Under the pieces are notes generated by a model. That model searched no databases, was not told the origin of the DNA, and saw nothing but the letters and a program-made list of their open reading frames with translations. Positions 35,117 to 43,601 of a DNA stretch of 64,000 bases are shown one piece after another (position 1 is the stretch's first letter; each line of letters begins with the position of its first letter). Source of the DNA: Streptomyces sp. NBC_00250. GTDB taxonomy: Bacteria; Actinomycetota; Actinomycetes; Streptomycetales; Streptomycetaceae. A program made the translations under genes and the position numbers. The DNA lies in contig NZ_CP108088.1 in NCBI RefSeq assembly GCF_036192275.1, positions 8,480,001 through 8,544,000 on the forward strand. Reading direction: 5' to 3'.

Positions 35117-36154
35117 TCAGGCGGTCGCCGCCTCGACCGCCGTCGGGACCGTGCCGCGGAATGTGCGCCGATAGGCGAGCGGAGTGACCCCGATGGCGGC
35201 ATGGAGGTGCTGGCGCAGCGACGTCCCGGTGGCGAAGCCGACCTCCCCGGCGATGTCGTCCACCGCCAGGTCGGTGGACTCCAGCAGATGCCGGGCGCGG
35301 GCCACCCGCTGCTGGATCAGCCACCGCCCCGGGCTCATCCCGACCTCCTCGTTGAACCTGCGGGCGAAGGTCCGCAGGCTCATCCGCGCGTGATCGGCGA
35401 GCTCACTCAGGGGCAGTGGGTCCCGCAGGTTCTCCAGCGCCCACTGGCGGGTCGCCGAGGTCCCGCTGGCCGTGGTCTCGGGCACGGGCTGCTCGATGTA
35501 CTGGGCCTGGCCGCCGTCCCGCCACGGCGGCACGACGCACACCCGCGCCACGTGATTGGCGACGGCGGTGCCGTGGTCCTTCCGGACGAGATGCAGGCAG
35601 ACGTCCACCCCGGAGGCGGCGCCCGCCGAGGTCAGCACGTCGCCGTCGTCGACGAAGAGCACGTCCGGATCGAGCGCCACCTGCGGGAACCAGGAGCGGA
35701 ATTCGCCCGCGAGAGTCCAGTGGGTCGTGGCCGGACGCCCGTCCAGCAGCCCGGCCGCGGCGAGGACGAAGGCTCCGGTGCAGATGGACACGAGCCGGGC
35801 CCCTTCCCGTACGGACGCGAGGGCCTCGGCGACCACCGGAGACAGCTCGCGGCTCAGCAGGGAGACGTCGAAGGGCGGCAGCAGGACGGTGTCGGCGGTG
35901 CGCAGCACCTCGGGCCCGTGCTCGACGGTCACCGAGAAGTCGGAGTTGGTACGGACGGGCCCGCCGTCCACCGAACACGTGAGGACCTCGTAGTGCCCGT
36001 CGGCCGCCCCGAACACCCGGCTCGGGATCCCCAGCTCGAAGGGGTACACCCCGTCGAGGGCGAGGACGACGACCCGATGACGCCTGCCCGCGGTCGGCGT
36101 GACCGGCAGCACCGGCGCGGTCGACATGACGTGCACGACTGGCTCGGCCGACAT
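35117..36154 (-). CDS. GlxA-family AraC regulator with N-terminal DJ-1-like domain
   Basis: 345 residues. Residues 25-205 are a DJ-1/PfpI-like sensor domain (RVVVLALDGVYPFELGIPSR, VSICTGAFVLAAAGLLDG with Cys at the nucleophile position). Residues 230-335 hold two AraC helix-turn-helix motifs (LPLSELADHARMSLRTFARR and VDDIAGEVGFATGTSLRQHL). This is the GlxA/FtrA architecture. ATG at 36154 follows AGGAGAGGGG. A DJ-1 family enzyme gene lies 230 bp downstream, the likely target; an oxidoreductase gene is divergent (88 bp). Probably senses an aldehyde or related compound. Confidence 0.9.
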   Translation of the reverse strand: MSAEPVVHVMSTAPVLPVTPTAGRRHRVVVLALDGVYPFELGIPSRVFGAADGHYEVLTCSVDGGPVRTNSDFSVTVEHGPEVLRTADTVLLPPFDVSLLSRELSPVVAEALASVREGARLVSICTGAFVLAAAGLLDGRPATTHWTLAGEFRSWFPQVALDPDVLFVDDGDVLTSAGAASGVDVCLHLVRKDHGTAVANHVARVCVVPPWRDGGQAQYIEQPVPETTASGTSATRQWALENLRDPLPLSELADHARMSLRTFARRFNEEVGMSPGRWLIQQRVARARHLLESTDLAVDDIAGEVGFATGTSLRQHLHAAIGVTPLAYRRTFRGTVPTAVEAATA

Positions 36155-36241
36155 GACGGACCCCTCTCCTCTGGCACGATCTCGTCGAAAGATGGCAATC
36201 ATGCCATGGTACGCGCCTGGGCCGACGGCCACGCTGGAGTC

Positions 36242-37192
36242 ATGACGAACCACCCCACCATGCGCGCCATCAGCCAGGACACCCACGGCACCCCGGAGGT
36301 GCTCCAGGAGGTCGTGCTGCCGCGACCCGAGCCGGGCCCGAGCCAGATCCTCGTCTCCGTACGCGCCGCCGGCGTCAACCCCACCGACTGGAAGCACCGC
36401 TCGGCCGGCATCTTCCTCAACCGTCTGCCGCTCGTCCTCGGCTGGGACGTCTCCGGCGTCGTCGAGGCGGTCGGCTACGGCGTGACCGTGTTCAAGCCGG
36501 GCGACGAGGTCTTCGGGATGCTGCCCTACCCGTTCGGCGTCGGCTCCCACGCCGAGTACGTGACCGGCCCCGCCCGCGCCTTCGCGCACAAGCCCGCCGG
36601 CATCGACCACGTCCAGGCCGGCGCCCTGCCGCTCGCCGCCCTCACCGCCTACCAGGCCATCGTCGACACCGCCGAGGTCGGCCCCGGCCAGCGCGTCCTC
36701 ATCCACGCGGCGGCCGGCGGCGTAGGCCACCTCGCCGTCCAGATCGCCAAGGCCCGTGGCGCGTACGTCATCGGTACCGCGAGCGCGCCCAAGCACGAGT
36801 TCGTGCGGTCCCTCGGCGCGGACGAGGTCGTCGACTACCGCTCGGTCGACTTCGCCGAGGTGGTCGAGGACGTCGACATGGTCCTGGACCCGATGTCCGG
36901 CGACACCCGCACCCGGTCCCTGGACGTGCTCCGCCCCGGCGGCACCCTCGTCTCGCTGCTCCCGGGCACCGACCCGGACGAGCCGGCGAAGGCCGCCGCC
37001 CGGGGCGTCCGGGTGGAGACCCTCCTCGTCGAGGCCGATCACGCGGGTATGAACGCCGTCGCCGCCCTGGTGGAGTCGGGCGCCCTGCGCGCCCACGTCG
37101 AGGCGGTCTTCCCGCTGGCCGAGGCCGCCAAGGCGCACTCCCTCGGCGAGACCGACCGCACCACGGGCAAGATCGTCCTCGTCGTGGAGTGA
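36242..37192 (+). CDS. NADP-dependent quinone-oxidoreductase-type MDR protein
   Basis: 316 residues. Medium-chain dehydrogenase/reductase of the zinc-free quinone oxidoreductase group: GroES-like N-terminus (VSVRAAGVNPTDWKHRSAGI), then the NADPH fingerprint IHAAAGGVGHLAVQIAKARG near residue 155. No cysteine-rich structural zinc loop. It reduces quinones or enones with NADPH. ATG at 36242 has GGAG close by; an ATG at 36203 is an alternative. Divergent from the GlxA-type regulator, so probably controlled by it. Confidence 0.88.
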   Translation: MTNHPTMRAISQDTHGTPEVLQEVVLPRPEPGPSQILVSVRAAGVNPTDWKHRSAGIFLNRLPLVLGWDVSGVVEAVGYGVTVFKPGDEVFGMLPYPFGVGSHAEYVTGPARAFAHKPAGIDHVQAGALPLAALTAYQAIVDTAEVGPGQRVLIHAAAGGVGHLAVQIAKARGAYVIGTASAPKHEFVRSLGADEVVDYRSVDFAEVVEDVDMVLDPMSGDTRTRSLDVLRPGGTLVSLLPGTDPDEPAKAAARGVRVETLLVEADHAGMNAVAALVESGALRAHVEAVFPLAEAAKAHSLGETDRTTGKIVLVVE

Positions 37193-37211
37193 GACCCCCG
37201 GGTACCGCGCG

Positions 37212-37246
37212 GGCCCGCCGTCCCTGCTGACACGGGGCGGCGGGCC
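37212..37246 (+). terminator. Hairpin after the oxidoreductase gene
   Basis: Stem GGCCCGCCG (37212-37220) with CGGCGGGCC (37238-37246), extended by three more pairs past a mismatch; about 20 bp after the stop. Confidence 0.55.
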
Positions 37247-37393
37247 GCTCCGTGTCAGCGGGATGTATGCATTCGGCCCGTGTGCGTCAGGGGCGCGTCA
37301 GGGGGGCCGGGAGGTGGTGACACCGGGCCTAGCGTCGAAGACACCCCCGGCGCGACCGTGCCGGGGACCGTGCTTCGTCCCTCGGAGGAACCC

Positions 37394-37924
37394 ATGGCAG
37401 ACGCCCTGTACGGAGACGACCCGGAGCCTGGGGAACAGTTCCCGGCCGGACGGCTCTGCGTGCCCGTCCGGCCGGGCACCCGCGGTTGTGTGACCCGCTT
37501 CTTCCGCACGCCGGTCGGTGGCAGGACCGCCGTCGCGTTCACCGACCCGGCGCGGCTGAGTGCCGTCCTGGGAGCGGACCAGCCCTGGATCCGGCTGTCG
37601 GAGCCCGCACTGCGGGCGCTGATGGCACCGCTGGAGGTCCGGGAGCTGAGGATCGACCCGGTGCTGACGGCTCCGGCGACCGGCCCCGTCGCGGGCCCTG
37701 GCTCCGTACCTGCCCCCGGTCCCGTACCTGCCCCCGGTCCCGTACCTGCCCCCGGTCCCGTACCTGCCCCCGGTCCCGTACCTGCCCCCGGTCCCGTACC
37801 TGCCCCCGGCTCCGTACCTGCCCCCGGTCCCGTGGCCGCTCCGGTCTCCGTGGTCGAGGCGCAGTCGCAGCCGTCCTCGCGACATCAGGCGCAGTGGCGG
37901 CCGCTGACCGCCCTGGCGAGCTGA
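37394..37924 (+). CDS. SAV_915-like small protein with VPAPGP repeats
   Basis: 176 residues. The N-terminal half (RLCVPVRPGTRGCVTRFFRT, GGRTAVAFTDPARLSAVLG, WIRLSEPALRALMAPL) resembles proteins NCBI names SAV_915 family, found just before a diaminopimelate-decarboxylase-like gene in Streptomyces; this is from memory. From about residue 100 a Pro/Ala/Val-rich low-complexity tail holds seven VPAPGP/S hexapeptides encoded by a near-perfect 18-bp tandem repeat. ATG at 37394 follows GGAGGAACCC. The next gene starts 15 bp on, so the pair is an operon. Function unknown; repeat number probably varies between strains. Confidence 0.75.
   Translation: MADALYGDDPEPGEQFPAGRLCVPVRPGTRGCVTRFFRTPVGGRTAVAFTDPARLSAVLGADQPWIRLSEPALRALMAPLEVRELRIDPVLTAPATGPVAGPGSVPAPGPVPAPGPVPAPGPVPAPGPVPAPGPVPAPGSVPAPGPVAAPVSVVEAQSQPSSRHQAQWRPLTALAS
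37705..37830 (+). repeat. Seven 18-bp tandem repeats encoding VPAPGP
   Basis: The unit CGTACCTGCCCCCGGTCC is repeated seven times head to tail (37705-37830); only the sixth differs (Pro to Ser). Near-identity at silent positions points to recent expansion. Confidence 0.95.
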
Positions 37925-37938
37925 AGGGAGACCCAGAG

Positions 37939-39471
37939 GTGACCACCCTTCCCCTGGGAGCCGTCTCCGCCGCGCCGGCCGGCCCCGCGACAGGTGCCGC
38001 GACCGACACTGCGACGGGTATCCCGACCGGATACCCGACTGGACCCACCACCGGCCCCGCGACAGCCTCCGAGGCCGGATACGCATCCGACCCCGCGACC
38101 GACCCCGCGACCGACCCCGCGACCGGCTCCGCGACCGGATACGCATCCGGCCGCGCGACCGGCTCCGACCCCGCCCACGCACTCTCCGTCTGGCCCGTGA
38201 CCACCACCGAGCAGCCCCACGGCCGCCTCCTCGTCGGCGGCGTCTCCCTCGCCGAGATCGCCGAGAGTCACGGCACCCCCGTGTACGTCCTCGACGAGGC
38301 CGAGGTCCGCGAGCGCTGCCGCACCTACCGCAGCGCCTTCCCCGACGCCGAGATCCACTACGCGGCCAAGGCCTTCCTGTGCCGCGCCCTCGCCCACTGG
38401 GTGGAGGAGGAGGGACTCGGCTTGGACGTGTGCTCCGCCGGTGAGCTGGAACTCGCCGTCACGACCGGGTTCCCGGCCGACCGGATCCTGCTCCACGGCA
38501 ACGCCAAGTCGCCGCAGGACCTGGGGACCGCTCTGCGCCTCGGCGTGGGCCGGATCGTGATCGACACCCCCGCCGAGATCGCGCGCATCGCCGCCGCGGT
38601 CGGCATCGGAGGCCATCAGAAGGTGATGGTCCGGGTGACGCCGGGGATCAGCGCGGGCGGCCACCGGAAGATCCGTACCGGCTCCGACGACCAGAAGTTC
38701 GGACTCTCCCTGCGGGACGGCCACGCCCAGCACGCGATCGCCCGGATACTCGACCAGCCACAGCTCGAACTCACCGGAATCCATTGCCATTTGGGGTCGC
38801 AGATCACGGAGGTCAAGCCGTATCTGGTGGCCGTACGGCGGCTCGTCGGCCTCATGGCCAGGGTCCGCGACACCCATGGGGTCACCCTGGCGGAGCTCGA
38901 CCTCGGCGGTGGTCACGGCATCGCCTACCGCCCCGGCGAGCCCGCTCTCGACCTCACCGCACTCGCCCGCAAGGTCCGTGCCGAACTGGCCGAGAGCTGC
39001 GCGGCGGCGGGGCTCCCCGTGCCGCGACTGATCATCGAGCCGGGCCGCGCGGTCACAGGACCGGCCGGAGTCGCCCTCTACCGGGTGCTCGCGGTGAAAC
39101 GCACGCCCGGGCGGACCTTCGTGGCGGTGGACGGCGGGATGAGCGACAACCCACGACCCGCGCTGTACGGGGTGCGCTACGCCCCGCGCCTGATCGGCCG
39201 CCACTCGCCGGCCGACTCCGAGCGAGTGACGGTCGTCGGCCGCCACTGCGAGGCCGGCGACATCCTGGCCGAGGACGTCCCGCTGCCCGCCGACACCCAC
39301 CCGGGCGACCTGCTGGCGGTACCGGTGGCGGGCGCGTACCACCTGTCGATGGCGTCCTCGTACAACCTCGTCGGCCGCCCGCCGGTGGTTGCAGTGCGCG
39401 ACGGCCGGGCCCGGCTGTTGGTGCGCCGGGAGACCCTGGAGGACCTGCGGGCGCGGGACGTCGGCCTGTAG
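37939..39471 (+). CDS. Diaminopimelate/ornithine decarboxylase-family (fold III) PLP enzyme with repeat N-terminus
   Basis: 510 residues. Fold III PLP decarboxylase: the PLP lysine is Lys144 (IHYAAKAFLCRAL), the phosphate loop is LDLGGGHGIAY, EPGRAV follows, and the C-terminal catalytic Cys and Tyr motifs are RHCEAGDIL and YHLSMASSYN. These agree with diaminopimelate decarboxylase LysA, which forms L-lysine. Unlike LysA, the first 80 residues are Thr/Ala/Pro/Asp-rich repeats (TDPA units in 12-bp DNA repeats near 38091-38135). The pairing with a SAV_915-like gene marks it as a second LysA-like enzyme rather than the housekeeping copy. GTG at 37939 follows GAAGGGAG. Confidence 0.82.
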   Translation: MTTLPLGAVSAAPAGPATGAATDTATGIPTGYPTGPTTGPATASEAGYASDPATDPATDPATGSATGYASGRATGSDPAHALSVWPVTTTEQPHGRLLVGGVSLAEIAESHGTPVYVLDEAEVRERCRTYRSAFPDAEIHYAAKAFLCRALAHWVEEEGLGLDVCSAGELELAVTTGFPADRILLHGNAKSPQDLGTALRLGVGRIVIDTPAEIARIAAAVGIGGHQKVMVRVTPGISAGGHRKIRTGSDDQKFGLSLRDGHAQHAIARILDQPQLELTGIHCHLGSQITEVKPYLVAVRRLVGLMARVRDTHGVTLAELDLGGGHGIAYRPGEPALDLTALARKVRAELAESCAAAGLPVPRLIIEPGRAVTGPAGVALYRVLAVKRTPGRTFVAVDGGMSDNPRPALYGVRYAPRLIGRHSPADSERVTVVGRHCEAGDILAEDVPLPADTHPGDLLAVPVAGAYHLSMASSYNLVGRPPVVAVRDGRARLLVRRETLEDLRARDVGL

Positions 39472-39643
39472 CCCCCTCCGCCGCGGCTCGGCATGCGACA
39501 CCCGCGCCGTCGCGAGGAACGGCCGCCGTCCCGGGCGGAAAGTCGTGCCCCGGGGACCGGTGCCGAGGGAGCTACTCACTGGTACGGTCCCGACCAGCCG
39601 GTGCTCCGCATGGGGCCGCCGGAGGCAGGAGAGGGGCGGGGCG

Positions 39644-40462
39644 ATGGTGGGACGAGTGGGTGGGGTGCTTCCCGGCGGGCTTGCGGAGGCGATACGGGGG
39701 ACGGCCGAGGACATCGCCACCGTGCTCCGCGCGGCTCCCGGCGGACACGGCGCCGGGCTGCCCGTGCCCCGGTCCACCTGGACCCTCGGTGAGGCCGCCG
39801 CCCACCTGGCACAGGCCAACGCCCTCATGGCAGACCTGGCCGCCGGCCACGAGCGCCCCTACGGCGACGGCACCCCCGGCAGCCTCGCCGACGCCAACGA
39901 GCGCGCCCTCGCCGGGTTCGCCGAGCGGGCGCCCGGCCCGCTCGCCGAGATGATCACCGCCCAGGCCGAGGCCTTCCTCGCCTCCGTGGAGGAGCGCGAC
40001 TCCGACGCGCTCCTCTCCACCCCGCTCGGCGCCATGCGCCCGGCCGTCCTCGGCTCGTACCTGCTGACCCACATGCTCGGCCACGGCTACGATCTCGCCC
40101 TTGCCGTCGGCCGCCCCCACATGCTGGACGCGCACCGGGTCGACCTCACCCTGCCGTTCATGATCGAGGCGATGCCCCGCGTGACCGACCCGGCCGCCGT
40201 CGACGGTCTGACGGCCCGGTTCGCGGTACGGCTCCGGAGCGGCCCGACCTTCGGGGTGGTCGTCACGGACGGCGCCGTCGAGGTCACCCACGAGCCGCCC
40301 GCACGCCCGGACTGCACCATCCTCACCGAGCCGGTCGCCTTCCTCCTCCTCGGCCTCGGCCGGATCGACCCCTGGCCCGTGATCGCCCGCGGCAAGGCGC
40401 TCGGCTGGGGCCGCAAGCCCTGGCTCGCACCTCGCTTCCCGCGCCTCTTCCGGGCCCCCTAG
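39644..40462 (+). CDS. Maleylpyruvate-isomerase-type mycothiol-dependent protein (MDMPI_N + SCP2-like)
   Basis: 272 residues. The N-terminal half is a DinB-like MDMPI_N bundle (STWTLGEAAAHLAQANALMA ... LGSYLLTHMLGHGYDLALAV) with conserved histidines (W-x-x-x-x-x-x-H and H-x-x-x-x-D) for a metal site. The C-terminal part (RFAVRLRSGPTFGVVVTDG ... CTILTEPVAFLLLGLGR) is an SCP2/alkyl-sulfatase-C-like lipid-binding fold. Such proteins are mycothiol-dependent isomerases or transferases in actinobacteria. ATG at 39644 sits downstream of GGAGGCAGGAGAGGGGCGGG. Stands alone; substrate unknown. Confidence 0.8.
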   Translation: MVGRVGGVLPGGLAEAIRGTAEDIATVLRAAPGGHGAGLPVPRSTWTLGEAAAHLAQANALMADLAAGHERPYGDGTPGSLADANERALAGFAERAPGPLAEMITAQAEAFLASVEERDSDALLSTPLGAMRPAVLGSYLLTHMLGHGYDLALAVGRPHMLDAHRVDLTLPFMIEAMPRVTDPAAVDGLTARFAVRLRSGPTFGVVVTDGAVEVTHEPPARPDCTILTEPVAFLLLGLGRIDPWPVIARGKALGWGRKPWLAPRFPRLFRAP

Positions 40463-40478
40463 GCGGGACACGGCCATC

Positions 40479-40522
40479 GGGGTCCGGACCCTCCCGAAGG
40501 CGACGGGGTCCGGATCCTCCCG
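40479..40522. repeat. 18-bp direct repeat after the MDMPI gene
   Basis: GGGGTCCGGACCCTCCCG at 40479-40496 and GGGGTCCGGATCCTCCCG at 40505-40522, 16 bp past the stop codon. The rest of 40523-40710 shows no gene. Confidence 0.8.
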
Positions 40523-40710
40523 TCACAGGAGGCCATGGCGAAGGCATGGCGGTCCTTGCTTCCTCACGGTCACCGGCCTGTGACGGGGAGAGTCGATCCG
40601 CGACCGCGCCCTCTCGCGGCGTGCCGCTCGGCCCCCGCCGATGGATCCTGGAGATATCGGAAGGGGCCGCGTCCCGGTTCCTCGCGGCCCGCTGTGCGAG
40701 GAGGCAGACC

Positions 40711-41010
40711 ATGACGCGCACCCTGGAATGGACGGTCGGCGTGGAACTGGTCGAGGAGGGCGGCAGGACCAAGGCCGAGGCCCGGCTCATGACCGGCCAG
40801 TCGACCCTCACGGGTCACGGCTCCGCGCGCTGCAACCCGGCGGACGTGGACGTCCCGGCGATCGGTGACGAGCTCGCCGCGAGCCGGGCCATGAAGGACC
40901 TGGCCGGCAAGCTCATGCGCGAGGCCAACCGCGAGATGGAGGCGGTGGGCGCCGGAACCGTACCGCAGCACACCGGCCCCGGCTACGGCTGGCCGGAGGC
41001 GGTCTCCTGA
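40711..41010 (+). CDS. DUF1876 (dsRBD-like fold) stress-island protein
   Basis: 99 residues. LEWTVGVELVEEGGRTKAEA RLMTGQSTLTGHG-type strands, then NPADVDVPAIGDELAASRAM and a final helix, match DUF1876, a family with a double-stranded-RNA-binding-like fold present in DosR/OsdR regulons (Rv1738 is the mycobacterial member, which resembles ribosome hibernation factors). ATG at 40711 follows GAGGAGGCAGACC. No OsdR-like box is obvious upstream. Likely a hibernation- or dormancy-related protein, by family. Confidence 0.82.
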   Translation: MTRTLEWTVGVELVEEGGRTKAEARLMTGQSTLTGHGSARCNPADVDVPAIGDELAASRAMKDLAGKLMREANREMEAVGAGTVPQHTGPGYGWPEAVS

Positions 41011-41139
41011 CGGGACCGCCGTCCTGGGCGAGGGCCCGGCGACACGTCCCACCGGGCCCTGGCCGATGTGTTCCTGTGCCCTGATCCAAGCCGCTCGCGT
41101 GGGGGGAACCGACTCGTGGTCGACGCTCTCGGCCTGTTG

Positions 41140-42087
41140 TCAGGCGACGCGGAGGATGCTCTTTCCGTGGGTGGTGCCCTCGGCGAGCCGCTGCACGGCA
41201 GTGGCCAGGTCCATCAGGTCGTATTCGGCGGTGATGTCCACGCGCACCTTGCCGTCTGCAGCGAGGGCGAGTGCGCGGCGGGCGCTGTCGGCGAGGCGCT
41301 CCGGGTCGGTCTGGCTGAGCAGGTTGCTGTTGTACGTCATGAGTGACTTGCCGTGCATGAGCAGGTCGTTGGTGTCGGCCAGGACGGGTTCGAAGGTGCT
41401 GAGGTTGCCGAACACCGCGAGTCGGCCGTGCGCGGCGAGCTGCTCCAGTCCGGCGCGGCGAGTCACACCGCCGACCGGGTCGAGGATCACGTCGAAACGT
41501 TCGGTGCCGAGAGCGGTCGGGAACTCTTCGCGCAGCAGGACCTGGTCATAGCCGAATCGGGCGGCGTAGTCGGCCCTGGCGGCACTGCCGGCGACACCGA
41601 CGATCCGGCCGGCCCCGGCCAGCCGGGCGAACTGGGCGGCGAGCGTGCCGACCGAGCCGGCCGCCGCGTGGATCAGCACGCTTTCGCCGGGCCGTACCCG
41701 CGCGGTGGTGTTGACCAGGTCGTAGGCGGTCGGCGCGCCCCAGCCGAGACCCGCGGCGGTCCGCAGTGGCAGGTCGCCGATGTCCAGACTGAGCGCGGCG
41801 GGTGCCAGGACCACCTCGGCACAGGCGCCTGCCGTGGTCAGCGCGGCCACAGGCGCACCGACACGGCCCGCGTCGATGCCCTCGCCGACCGCGGCTATGT
41901 GCCCGGACGCCTCGAAGCCGGGGACGAAGGGGCGCGTCACGGGGAAGTGGCCGTCACGGACCATGGTGTCCCCCCACTGGATCCCGGCGTAGGCGACTCG
42001 GATCGCGACTTCGCCGGGGCCGGGGGTGGGCTCGTCGAGTTCGGCGACTCGGTAGCGGTCCTCGGAGTCGAGGAGAACAGCCTTCAT
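41140..42087 (-). CDS. Quinone-oxidoreductase-type MDR protein under MarR control
   Basis: 315 residues. GroES-like N-terminal domain (VAIRVAYAGIQWGDTMVRDG) and NADPH-binding segment IHAAAGSVGTLAAQFARLAG near residue 140; no zinc cysteines. Reduces quinones or other unsaturated carbonyls. ATG at 42087 follows AAGGG. It is divergent from a MarR-family gene, and the 100-bp space holds a 50-bp nested palindrome, the common design for redox or electrophile-responsive MarR repressors controlling a reductase. Confidence 0.88.
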   Translation of the reverse strand: MKAVLLDSEDRYRVAELDEPTPGPGEVAIRVAYAGIQWGDTMVRDGHFPVTRPFVPGFEASGHIAAVGEGIDAGRVGAPVAALTTAGACAEVVLAPAALSLDIGDLPLRTAAGLGWGAPTAYDLVNTTARVRPGESVLIHAAAGSVGTLAAQFARLAGAGRIVGVAGSAARADYAARFGYDQVLLREEFPTALGTERFDVILDPVGGVTRRAGLEQLAAHGRLAVFGNLSTFEPVLADTNDLLMHGKSLMTYNSNLLSQTDPERLADSARRALALAADGKVRVDITAEYDLMDLATAVQRLAEGTTHGKSILRVA

Positions 42088-42106
42088 GATTACAGCCCTT
42101 TGTGTC

Positions 42107-42156
42107 GACTCAGTATCCTTATAGTCGAGACGGTAGGTATATAAGGTCCCTGAGTC
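42107..42156. promoter_or_regulatory. 50-bp nested palindrome, MarR operator
   Basis: Outer arms GACTCAG (42107-42113) and CTGAGTC (42150-42156), inner arms CCTTATA (42117-42123) and TATAAGG (42140-42146). Both pairs share the same dyad centre (between 42131 and 42132). TATA-like -10 sequences for both divergent genes fall inside the inner arms, so protein binding would block both promoters. Confidence 0.75.
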
Positions 42157-42190
42157 AACCCATGAACCTGTCAATGGAAGCGAGTGTGTG

Positions 42191-42652
42191 ATGGAAGCCC
42201 CGGTCGAGGAGTTCCTCTGTACCCGGATCAGGCGGTCGGAGCAGGCGCTGATGGCGCACCACGAGGCAGTGCTGCGCGCCTACGGACTGACCATGACGCA
42301 GTACACCGTGCTGCTGGCCCTCTCGCGCGAAGGCGGCATGTCCGGCGCTCAGCTGGCCCGCTCCTGCGGGGTGACGCAGCAGAGCATGAGCAGCGTGCTG
42401 ACCAACATGGAGACCAAGGGGCTCATCCGCCGCGAGACGTCCCCGGTGCACGCCAAGGTGCAGATCGCCACCCTGACCGATGAGGGGCAGGTGCTCCTCG
42501 ACCGCGCCTACCAGGAGGTGATCATCCTTGAGCGCGCACTCACCGACGCGTTCACGCCCGCCGAACATGCCGCACTCTGCGCGCTCCTGGAGCGAGCCAC
42601 CACCGTGCTGATCCAGCAGACGCGCCACGCGACGGCCCCGCCCGCCGCCTGA
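42191..42652 (+). CDS. MarR-family transcriptional regulator
   Basis: 153 residues. Winged helix about 35-105: YGLTMTQYTVLLALSREGG, then MSGAQLARSCGVTQQSMSSV and LTNMETKGLIRRETSP with the basic wing. A GTG at 42188 directly precedes the ATG; either can start. One cysteine in the recognition region (residue 62, RSCGV) and Cys138 could serve as redox switches, but no typical HypR/OhrR-type N-terminal cysteine is present except Cys11 (EFLCTRI), which is at the position seen in thiol-sensing MarR/DUF24-like proteins. Probably represses itself and 41140-42087. Confidence 0.88.
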   Translation: MEAPVEEFLCTRIRRSEQALMAHHEAVLRAYGLTMTQYTVLLALSREGGMSGAQLARSCGVTQQSMSSVLTNMETKGLIRRETSPVHAKVQIATLTDEGQVLLDRAYQEVIILERALTDAFTPAEHAALCALLERATTVLIQQTRHATAPPAA

Positions 42653-42758
42653 GCCCTCGGCCACCAGGCGCACGGGCGCTCCTGTGCGGGTCGCCGAGGC
42701 CGTCGGCGCCGGCCTGTCGGCTTCCCGCCACACTCCCGAAAGGCTCCGGAGCCGACCG

Positions 42759-43391
42759 CTAGGCCGCGCCGCCCTCCTCGCTCTCCCCGCCCCCGCGGCT
42801 CTCCTCGTCCTCGTACGAAAGCCGGTCCGCGACCTCCACCACCCCGTCCACCGACTCGCACAGCGAGACGAGGATCGGGCCGATGCCGGCGCGGTCCAGC
42901 GTGCCGCTCAGCGTCACCCGGCCCTCGTCGACGTCGATGTGTACGGCGGAGGGGGAGAGGCGCAGGATCCGGACGACCACGTCCTCCCGGATCTCCTCCT
43001 GGATCGAGCGGTCCCTGCGCAGGAACAGCTGGAGCAGATCGCTCCGGCTCAGCACCCCGATCAGCCGCCCCTGCGCGTCCACGACCGGCAGCCGCTTCAC
43101 CCGGTGCCGCTCCATCAGGCGGGCCGCCTCGACCGCCGTCCAGGAGGGCCGGGCCGTGACGACGGGGCTCGACATCATGGCCTCGGCGGTGCTCGGCCCG
43201 TCCTTCGCGGTGTGCCGCCGCAGCAGGTCGGCCTCGGAGACGACGCCCACCGGACGGTTCTCGTCGTCGACCACCGGGACGGCGGTGATGCCGTATTCGT
43301 CGAGGAGTCGCGCGATCTCCTTGAACGACGTCCCGGGCTGCACCGCCACCGCGGTCGGCGTCATCAGGTCGGCGACACTGCGGTGCCTCAT
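42759..43391 (-). CDS. CBS-pair and BON domain protein (copy 3)
   Basis: 210 residues. CBS 1 about 8-60 (VADLMTPTAVAVQPGTSFKE, VGVVSEADLLRRH), CBS 2 about 72-125 (MMSSPVVTARPS, LIGVLSRSDLLQLFLR), BON about 133-195 (VHIDVDEGRVTLSGTLD), then an acidic Ser/Gly/Glu tail. ATG at 43391 follows AGAAGGGACGG. Third copy of the architecture in this window and the only one outside the stress island; no AGGGCC-type box is seen upstream. Role likely the same class of nucleotide-sensing stress protein. Confidence 0.88.
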   Translation of the reverse strand: MRHRSVADLMTPTAVAVQPGTSFKEIARLLDEYGITAVPVVDDENRPVGVVSEADLLRRHTAKDGPSTAEAMMSSPVVTARPSWTAVEAARLMERHRVKRLPVVDAQGRLIGVLSRSDLLQLFLRRDRSIQEEIREDVVVRILRLSPSAVHIDVDEGRVTLSGTLDRAGIGPILVSLCESVDGVVEVADRLSYEDEESRGGGESEEGGAA

Positions 43392-43601
43392 CGTCCGTTC
43401 CGTCCCTTCTGGGGTCCGGAGTCCATGATCTCCTACCGGACGCCGGAGCGGGACAAGGGGGCGGGTTCGGCTGGGAGCGCTCCGGGGCGCGCGTGGCGTG
43501 AAACGGGGTGGAGAAGAGGTGTGACAGGTACTTGCGGGGCTTGTCATATACATGGTTACTTCGGGTAAGTCACCCCTGCGAGCCGGAAGAAGGACCCCCG
43601 C

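Noticed and set aside
37705..37830. CRISPR-like array
   Set aside because: Units are contiguous 18-mers without spacers and encode a protein repeat.
43500..43601. Inverted ACTTCGGGTAAGT near the propeller gene as an operator
   Set aside because: Arms of only four bases; expected by chance at this length.
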